DNA of 64,000 nt from positions 1,178,001-1,242,000 of the forward strand of contig CAVYPC010000002.1 of assembly GCA_963770315.1 (NCBI GenBank), read 5' to 3'. A program made the translations under genes and the position numbers. How positions within the stretch are numbered: the first letter of the stretch is position 1; each line of letters opens with the position of its first letter. The notes under the pieces were generated by a model, which was not told where the DNA came from, did no database searches, and saw only the letters and a list, made by a program, of their open reading frames with translations. Source of the stretch: VRUE01 sp963770315. GTDB lineage: Bacteria; Actinomycetota; Thermoleophilia; Solirubrobacterales; 70-9. Below, one piece after another: positions 58,448-64,000 of this stretch.

Positions 58448-58801
58448 GTGGAGCATGTGCTTGGAATCGGTGGATACTTCATGCGGGCAGCCGACCCGGG
58501 GGCTCTGGGCGCGTGGTATCGCGATTGCCTGGGCCTGGACGCCGATGAGAACGGCCTATGGGGTCAGGAAGCCGGGCCGACGGTGTTCGCGACGTTCGAG
58601 TCCGAGACCGACTACTTCGGGTCCCGTACCCAGCAGGTCATGGTCAACTTCCGGGTCCGCGACCTGGATGCGATGCTCACACAGCTGCGCGCCAAGGGAG
58701 CGAATGTGGCCAAAGAGACACAGGACATGGAGGGCGTCGGTAGATTCGGCTGGGTCACCGATCCCGAGGGCAACCGAATCGAGCTGTGGCAGCCCGCCTG
58801 A
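58448..58801 (+). CDS. VOC-family protein
   Basis: 117 residues, GIGGYFMRAADPGALGAWYRD and MVNFRVRDLDAMLTQLRAKG, ending VTDPEGNRIELWQPA with the Glu metal ligand in place. The GTG at 58448 begins just before the first beta strand. It follows the TetR gene by 82 nt. Substrate unknown. Confidence 0.8.
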   Translation: MEHVLGIGGYFMRAADPGALGAWYRDCLGLDADENGLWGQEAGPTVFATFESETDYFGSRTQQVMVNFRVRDLDAMLTQLRAKGANVAKETQDMEGVGRFGWVTDPEGNRIELWQPA

Positions 58802-58928
58802 CCGTCTTCACGCCGGCGGTGACGCGCCGGTGGACCACTAAACGAGTGATTCCACGGGATGGATCCCCAGCGGGCGAATGCCGCGCTGGGTGCCGATCTC
58901 TGCCGCCGACGCCGGCTGTCGGAAGGCT

Positions 58929-59216
58929 TCAGGTGAGCGTTCGCTTGAGCTTCACCTCGCACATGTCCACCGACGCACGAGTGCCGGGCGTCTCCGACGA
59001 ATCCATCGCGCTGAACACTTTGCCTCCGGCCTCCATGTCCTCAGCGCTCTCGAAGTGCTGAAGGACCACTGCCGTTCCCTGTGCCTCATCGAACAAAATC
59101 TTGAGACCCGTGGCGGGCACGCCGGGCGGTGGCCCGTCGGACTCCTCGATGCGAGCAAGGAGCTCCTGCATCCGCTCGGCAGATACGTCGGTGAACCTAA
59201 CGGCACGTACATACAT
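58929..59216 (-). CDS. Small ferredoxin-like-fold (ABM/stress-responsive dimer type) protein
   Basis: 95 residues: MYVRAVRFTDVSAERMQELL, then GLKILFDEAQGTAVVLQHFES, and a C-terminal strand CEVKLKRTLT. The pattern beta-alpha-beta-beta-alpha-beta fits the dimeric alpha-beta barrel proteins, without catalytic residues I can name. AAGGAGG is 8 nt before the ATG at 59216, which decides the start over longer forms. Confidence 0.65.
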   Translation of the reverse strand: MYVRAVRFTDVSAERMQELLARIEESDGPPPGVPATGLKILFDEAQGTAVVLQHFESAEDMEAGGKVFSAMDSSETPGTRASVDMCEVKLKRTLT

Positions 59217-59374
59217 GACGACAGCCTCCTTAATCGTGGGGATACCGACCATATTCGGTCCGCCCCGGGCCGTCGAGCCCTCAGCCCGAGCTGACCCAGG
59301 AAGCTGGCGCATTCCATAGTCGATCGGGCGTATAACGTGCTGACGAGAGAAGCCGGGCCGCCGGGCCGCTTGCT

Positions 59375-59875
59375 CTATACCTCGTTCTGATGCGTGCCGG
59401 CAAAGCCATTCGAGACCTGGTCACGGAACCGCCAAGCGAAGCTGATGACCCCGACGCCGGAGACCACGGTCATGAAGTTGATCATGAGCTCGATCACGCC
59501 ACCCCCATCCTTGCTGTAGATGCCGTGCTGGAGGTCGAAGAGCACGTCGAGCGCGAAGAGGTAGGCGCCTGCGCCGCCGATTGCCGTCAACCAGATCAGC
59601 GCGCTCGGACGACGGCGCCACAGCGTCACAGCGGCGACCACAACCGCTAGTGCCACCCAAGCGTCGGCAAGCGGAAAGCTCTGCTCGAAGGCGATGTACT
59701 CAGGCGTGCTACCGCTTGCAACGAGACTTCGGTTGGCCAGCCAGACGACCCAGTAGAGCACCAGGAGGATCGCGGCGACGACCAGCCAGCCGATCACAAC
59801 CGGACGCAGTGCCTCGAATTGGACGCATCGCGGCCGACCTAGCAGCAGGCGTGATTTCAGGCTCACAGCCACCAT
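59375..59875 (-). CDS. Hypothetical four-helix membrane protein
   Basis: 166 residues from the ATG at 59875: four hydrophobic helices (PVVIGWLVVAAILLVLYWVV, and others near residues 72-90, 98-115 and 135-155) with short polar loops. No family recognised. It is 52 nt downstream of the GNAT gene on the same strand. Confidence 0.6.
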   Translation of the reverse strand: MVAVSLKSRLLLGRPRCVQFEALRPVVIGWLVVAAILLVLYWVVWLANRSLVASGSTPEYIAFEQSFPLADAWVALAVVVAAVTLWRRRPSALIWLTAIGGAGAYLFALDVLFDLQHGIYSKDGGGVIELMINFMTVVSGVGVISFAWRFRDQVSNGFAGTHQNEV

Positions 59876-59927
59876 CGCCTGACTCAGGCCTTCAGCCCCT
59901 CGACACCGGCAAGCTTGATCGAGTTGT

Positions 59928-60587
59928 TCATGACGCGGCCTCCCTGGGACGTGACGGGCGAAGCATGAGCCGGAGCAGCGGGCTGCCGGCAACGCGCAGC
60001 TCGTCGGTGAGCCGAAAGCCAAGGCGCTCATAGAGCGCAGCGCTGCGCTCACTCGACGCCTCGAGGTAGGCGGGCAAGCCCTCTCGGTCACAGAGATCGA
60101 GCATGGGACGCATCAATGCGCTGCCTAGTCCCTTTCCCTGCGCCTCCGGAAGCACACCGACGTCTCGGACGTAGTAGTGCGGTTTTCGCACCTCACGCGC
60201 ATGGCGCCACTCCATCGCGGCCCCGAGCCTCGCCGCCCTACCCAGGTGGACCCCGAAGGAGCTGCCCTCCAGCAGGGTGGCGTGTGGCGGCACGCGCCAC
60301 GCCCCCGGCGGCATGGCTAGCGCGACGCCGGTGAGGTCGTTCGTCGTCCAGACGCGTCCACGCGGCAGCGCCATGTGGCGCAGCTCGATTCCAAAGAAGC
60401 GCCGCAGGCGCGCCCTTCTCTTCGGGGCATCAGGCATCAGCCAGCCGATGACTGGATCCTCGTAGAAAGCCTCCGCCAGTACCGCCTTCAGGCGATGGAC
60501 GTCCTCCTTGGTCGCCTGGCGTAGGTCCGAACCAGCAAGTCGGCTCGGCGCGACCCCGTGACCAATCACCGCTGCGTCCTCATCCAT
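59928..60587 (-). CDS. GNAT-family acetyltransferase
   Basis: 219 residues. The acetyl-CoA loop reads VLPEAQGKGLGSAL with the Q/R-x-x-G-x-G/A pattern, preceded by YYVRDVGV and followed by LEASSERSAALYERLGF. The ATG overlaps the TetR stop by 8 nt and has AAGGAGG 9 nt upstream, so the two genes are coupled; the TetR protein probably controls it. Acceptor substrate unknown. Confidence 0.88.
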   Translation of the reverse strand: MDEDAAVIGHGVAPSRLAGSDLRQATKEDVHRLKAVLAEAFYEDPVIGWLMPDAPKRRARLRRFFGIELRHMALPRGRVWTTNDLTGVALAMPPGAWRVPPHATLLEGSSFGVHLGRAARLGAAMEWRHAREVRKPHYYVRDVGVLPEAQGKGLGSALMRPMLDLCDREGLPAYLEASSERSAALYERLGFRLTDELRVAGSPLLRLMLRPSRPREAAS

Positions 60588-61290
60588 CCCCGGTCGCCTC
60601 CTTTGGCACCGCTGCTTCGCGTGAGGGGCTTGCGGCACCAGGCTCCACCGCACTGGGGTTCTCGCGCATGAGCGCTTCGAAGGCTTGGAAGATGAGCGCG
60701 AGCATCTCTCCGTAGAGCTCATCGGGGACGGCATCGGGGTCGACCAGCTTCTCCAAGGCCAGACCGTTGCCGAGGGCATTGATGAATAGCCCGAGGCGCT
60801 TGTCGGCCTCAGGGCTTACTGAGAAGCCCCAGTGCTTTGCTGCCTCCGAGGCCACCCGAGCGCTCCCCAGGCGAAGGGCCGCGAAGCGCCCGCCCAGATG
60901 CTCCTGAAGCCGTGGTTCGCGGATCGCGTAGGACCAGAACTCGATCAGCAGGGGGAAGTAGTTCGGGCGCTCACGCAGAACCTTCATCCAGTGGTCCCCC
61001 ACCCCGCGGGCCTGCTCCTCGACCGTTTTTCCCGCGGCGACGATCTCCGAGTACTCGCCCATGTCGGTGGCGATCCTCTCCTCAAAGAGGGAAAGGAACA
61101 GATCCTCCTTACCGGCGAAGTTCGAGTAGAGCGCGCCGCTCGTCGCGCCGGCCTCGTGGGCGATCTTCTCGACCGAGGCGCCGTGGAAGCCACTGCGGGC
61201 AAACACGGCTTCAGCTGCATCGAGAAGGCGGCGGCGGGTGAGCGCCTTCTGCTCGTCGCGAAGGGATGGGCGGTGAGAGGACCCTGGCAT
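60580..61290 (-). CDS. TetR-family transcriptional regulator coupled to the GNAT gene
   Basis: 236 residues: HTH TRRRLLDAAEAVFARSGFHG and TSGALYSNFAGKEDLFLSLF, then a helical sensor domain. The ATG at 61290 is essentially at the transcription start predicted from the strong upstream promoter. Likely autoregulated. Confidence 0.9.
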   Translation of the reverse strand: MPGSSHRPSLRDEQKALTRRRLLDAAEAVFARSGFHGASVEKIAHEAGATSGALYSNFAGKEDLFLSLFEERIATDMGEYSEIVAAGKTVEEQARGVGDHWMKVLRERPNYFPLLIEFWSYAIREPRLQEHLGGRFAALRLGSARVASEAAKHWGFSVSPEADKRLGLFINALGNGLALEKLVDPDAVPDELYGEMLALIFQAFEALMRENPSAVEPGAASPSREAAVPKEATGDG

Positions 61291-61326
61291 AACGAACAAA
61301 ATTACAGATAGCGAGTGCTATGTCAA
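61288..61326 (-). promoter_or_regulatory. Consensus promoter and operator of the TetR-GNAT operon
   Basis: TTGACA (61321-61326), a 16-bp spacer and TAATTT (61299-61304) on the minus strand, followed 8 nt later by the ATG. The spacer contains the dyad ATAGC-ACTC-GCTAT, a plausible operator for the regulator encoded right behind it. Confidence 0.7.
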
Positions 61327-61791
61327 GTGAGGAGCTCCCTGCTCGTCGCCAACCTGAACCTCCTCTGCTGCGCCGCCGGCTATGCAGACGTCGTCGTTGG
61401 GGGAGCGAAACACGATCGGCGCCTTGCGGACCGCGCGCGGTGTCCCGCCCGGAGCTGAGCTTGCCGCAACCCTGACGGAGGCCTTAGCGCTGCTCGACAG
61501 GTAGCAGGCACTTCTGCTCACCGAGCCAAGTGATCGCACGATCCGGTCATCGTTCTGGCTTCGATTCCGGCCCCGGGGCGTCAGCGCGCCGCCGGGGCAC
61601 TCTGCTTATGTCGGCTCGGCGACCGTAGCTCCGCCGCTGGCCGAATGTAAGCCGGAATCGCCGCTAGTCCCCGCGCATCCGCGTCATTTTGGGCACTAGA
61701 TGACCCGCCCACACACGTTGTGAACGCCTGAGAGGCATCCGGGCCCTCCAAGAGGCTTGTGGTTCTGACGCCCAAGCCAAGGAGGACCCGG
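61327..61791. other. Gene-free stretch left of the IS481 remnant
   Basis: About 465 bp without a supportable gene. Short open frames lack ribosome sites and family features. The segment 61690-61791 probably contains the left end of the insertion sequence, but I cannot place a terminal inverted repeat because the right end is missing. Confidence 0.4.
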
Positions 61792-62463
61792 ATGAAGGTT
61801 CACGCTAACGCTGCTCTCGGACCGGCGGGCAGGCTCGCGCTGGTGCAAGCGATCGAGTCGGGGATGACGCAGAAGGCGGCAGCTGCCGCCTTCTGCGTGG
61901 CGCCCGCCACCGCCCATCGCTGGTGGCATCGGTGGCGCCAGGCAGACGAGGCAGAGCGAAGGGCGGGAAGCTGGCTGGCGGATCGCCCCAGCACGCCCCA
62001 TCGTCAGCCTCGGCGGCTCAGCGCCGCCGAGGAGGAGCCGATCCTCAGGGCTCGCCGACAAACCAACCTCGGCCCCGGCCGTCTGGCCGGCATCTGCCGC
62101 CGGTCTCGCTCGACGATCTGGAAGGTGCTTCACCGCCACGGGCTCTCGCGGCGATGCAAGGGCGCCAGGGAGACCTACCGCCGCTATGAGTGGTCTGCCC
62201 CCGGAGCCCTGCTTCACGTCGACGTCGCCCGCCTGGCGCGCTTCAATCGCCCCGGGCACGCGGTCACCGGTGTGCGGGACAAGACCGGTGCCGAGAAACG
62301 TGCCGGGGTTGGCTACGTCTACCTGCACTGCGTGATCGATGACCACAGCCGCTACGCCTACGTCGAGCAGCATCCCGACCAAGGCGGGGACACGATTTCG
62401 CCCGGGCTCGGTCGGGCGCTGGGCGACTCCATCACGGCAACCTACTCCCGCGGCGAGCCTTAG
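61792..62463 (+). pseudogene. IS481-family transposase, C-terminally truncated
   Basis: 223 residues from an ATG with AAGGAGG 6 nt upstream. The N-terminal HTH MTQKAAAAAFCVAPATAHRWW and the start of the DDE core are present, with the first Asp in LLHVDVARLARF and the second motif VIDDHSRYAYVE. The frame then ends in unrelated sequence (STYSRGEP-like) with the rest of the catalytic domain, including the final Glu region, missing. It is a broken insertion sequence. Confidence 0.85.
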
Positions 62464-62503
62464 CGGGGCTGCCACGAGGGTTGGAGTTCAGGCTTAGAAA
62501 GGC

Positions 62504-62980
62504 CTACCTGAGACGTTCGACGACGGCCTTGCCGCGGTAGTCGAAAATCCGCTCGAGATCGCGGCGGACGAAGAGCCGGTGCGCGAGCGCGCCAAGCGGT
62601 CCCAGCGGGATCGCGTAGCGGACGCGGTCGTGGATGACGGTGGCGCCGTCGCCGTCGCGCTCGAACGTGTGGGTGTGCTCCCAGCGGGAGTACGGGCCCT
62701 TGATTTGGGTGTCGACGAAGCCCGTCGGCGGTTCCCAGGTCTCTATCCGGGTCTGCCAGCGCAGCGGCACTCCGTGCAGCCTCAGCTTGTAGTCGAGCAG
62801 AGTGCCCGGGCGGAACTTCACCTCGCCCGGCGTCGCCACTTCGAAGTGAAGCCAGGGCGGGGTCAGGGGCTCCAGGTTGGCGAAGTCCCCGTAGAAATCG
62901 AACGCCCGCTCGATCGGTACCTCGACCCGCTGGCTGCGCTCGAGGATGTACGTGTACACCAGCCCAGTCTTGCACTCCAA
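62504..62980 (-). CDS. SRPBCC (START/Bet v 1-like) ligand-binding protein
   Basis: 158 residues: RVEVPIERAFDFYGDFANLE, LRLHGVPLRWQTRIETWEP and FERDGDGATVIHDRVRY define the helix-grip fold. Members bind hydrophobic ligands. The first start is TTG at 62980; a GTG at 62959 that removes seven residues is as likely. It is divergent from the NAD(P)-binding gene. Confidence 0.8.
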   Translation of the reverse strand: MECKTGLVYTYILERSQRVEVPIERAFDFYGDFANLEPLTPPWLHFEVATPGEVKFRPGTLLDYKLRLHGVPLRWQTRIETWEPPTGFVDTQIKGPYSRWEHTHTFERDGDGATVIHDRVRYAIPLGPLGALAHRLFVRRDLERIFDYRGKAVVERLR

Positions 62981-63002
62981 TTGACTCGGCTACCTTTAAG
63001 AG

Positions 63003-63899
63003 ATCGAGCCAAGCACTCTCATCGCCGGCGCCACCGGTTTCATCGGCGCTCGGCTGGCCAGCTCTCTGGGCTCGGAGTCATCTATCCGCTGCCTGGTTCG
63101 CGACCCTTCGAAGACTCGCTCGCTGGAGGCGGCTGGTCTGGACCTCCACGTGGGAGACGTCACCGACGCGGCGAGCCTGGAGGGCGCGGGCCGGGATGTC
63201 GAGGTCGCCTATTACCTCGTCCACGCGATGGCCGGGGGCAGCGGATTCGCCGAGCGAGAGCAGGTCGGGGCGCGGAACTTCGCCAAAATGGCCAAGCGCG
63301 AAGGTGTCAAACGGGTCGTCTATCTCGGGGGGCTGGGCGACGAGAGCAAGTCGAAGCACCTCGGCAGCCGCCATCAGACCGCGTGCACCCTGGCCGCCGA
63401 CGGGCCTCCGCTCACCTACTTCCGGGCGGCGATGGTCGTCGGCGCCGGCAGCGAGTCCTACCGGACCCTGCGCTACCTGGTGGGGCGACTGCCGGTGATG
63501 ATCGCCCCAACCTGGCTGCGCATAGCCACGCAGCCGATTGGCATCGACGCCACGATCGAGTACCTGCGACGCGCTCCCGAGGTTCCCGAATCGAAGGGCC
63601 GGGAAGTCCAGATCGGCGGCCCCGACGTCCTCTCCTACTCGGAGATGCTGGATCGGATGGCGATCGCGATGGGAGTTGGGCCGCGGCGCAAGCTGCCGGT
63701 GCCCTTCATCACCCCGTGGCTGTCGGCGCTCTGGCTCGGCCTGGTGACGCCGGTCGACACTAAGGTGGCGCGCCCGCTCGTCGAGGGCCTGACCACTGCC
63801 ACCGTCGTCACCGACCCCTCCGGGGCCAAGCCGTTCGGCATCTCGCCTGAGTCGTTTGACGAGGCACTGCGCCGCGCGCTTGTGGAGGAAGAGGGTTGA
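63003..63899 (+). CDS. NAD(P)-binding oxidoreductase (atypical SDR/NmrA-like), non-canonical start
   Basis: The Rossmann motif TLIAGATGFIGARLASSL is encoded from about 63012, directly after an in-frame stop at 62997-62999. No ATG, GTG or TTG lies between, so translation may begin at ATC 63003; the first conventional start (GTG 63150) would delete the whole cofactor-binding strand. Downstream are VAYYLVHAMAGG, RVVYLGGLGDES and a C-terminal helical part. Such proteins are often paired with SRPBCC genes. Substrate unknown. Confidence 0.7.
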   Translation: MEPSTLIAGATGFIGARLASSLGSESSIRCLVRDPSKTRSLEAAGLDLHVGDVTDAASLEGAGRDVEVAYYLVHAMAGGSGFAEREQVGARNFAKMAKREGVKRVVYLGGLGDESKSKHLGSRHQTACTLAADGPPLTYFRAAMVVGAGSESYRTLRYLVGRLPVMIAPTWLRIATQPIGIDATIEYLRRAPEVPESKGREVQIGGPDVLSYSEMLDRMAIAMGVGPRRKLPVPFITPWLSALWLGLVTPVDTKVARPLVEGLTTATVVTDPSGAKPFGISPESFDEALRRALVEEEG

Positions 63900-64000
63900 A
63901 CGGTTCAGGCTCGGTCCGAGGCGAGCGGAGAACGACGGAGACGCGCAAGCGCCCAGTCCGCAGACGTCGGAGGGCTGTGTTCGCCCTCTTGAGAGCACAG
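63900..64000. other. Right-edge sequence, nothing recognised
   Basis: Only 101 nt remain after the oxidoreductase stop. No start codon with a ribosome site, tRNA or terminator could be recognised. Confidence 0.4.

Noticed and set aside
61318..61539. 73-codon minus-strand frame near the TetR promoter
   Set aside because: It covers the TetR promoter, lacks a ribosome site and shows no family resemblance.

Overview
The window is 64 kb of very G+C-rich, densely packed bacterial DNA. Start codons are often GTG or TTG, genes are joined by ATGA/GTGA/TGATG overlaps, and many first genes have a TAnnnT -10 box only 6-10 nt before the start codon (leaderless mRNAs). With murT/gatD, an Rpf-like secreted protein, RTX-like secreted proteins and the order ftsK-rodZ-cinA-thpR-recA-rny-miaB-miaA-dapF, this points to Actinobacteria, probably the Thermoleophilia/Solirubrobacterales side. 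The lineage is an inference.

1-42.4 kb is mainly core genome. From left: an oxidative-stress/folding pair (peroxiredoxin, cyclophilin), a methyltransferase, a lipid kinase, the peptidoglycan-amidation operon murT-methyltransferase-gatD, and an RTX-like secreted protein. Then dut/hflX, an epimerase, a metallo-hydrolase, dapL-dapF, and a long minus-strand block (miaA, miaB, cupredoxin, rny, recA, thpR, cinA, rodZ-like, ftsK). This is followed by envelope genes, the arginine cluster (argG, argD, argB, argJ, argC), pheT-pheS-trmH, the translation genes rplT, rpmI, infC and thrS (split by an inverted wecB), and a large polytopic membrane protein.

42.4-47.4 kb holds small accessory genes, a tRNA-Val, zwf, and an arsenic locus. 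In that locus an aquaglyceroporin and zwf diverge from arsR and arsC, with face-to-face promoters that overlap.

47.43-52.76 kb is an integrated island bounded by a perfect 44-bp direct repeat. The right copy is the 3' end of an intact tRNA-Cys; the left copy is the orphan tRNA tail. Inside are a decayed tyrosine integrase, a Xis-like gene, unknown small genes (one frameshifted), a structured non-coding stretch, and a three-gene operon: class III nucleotidyl cyclase B, a three-helix membrane protein of the PycTM (DUF5706) type, and class III cyclase A. This looks like a Pycsar-type anti-phage module with two dissimilar cyclases flanking one effector. Cyclase A lacks the catalytic Asn/Arg pair while cyclase B keeps the Asn, so a heterodimeric enzyme is possible. 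It is the most interesting system in the window.

52.8-64 kb is a mosaic of regulators (ArsR-like, two TetR, a duplicated winged-helix protein), membrane proteins, VOC, GNAT and SRPBCC proteins, a truncated IS481-type transposase and an NAD(P)-binding protein without a conventional start codon.
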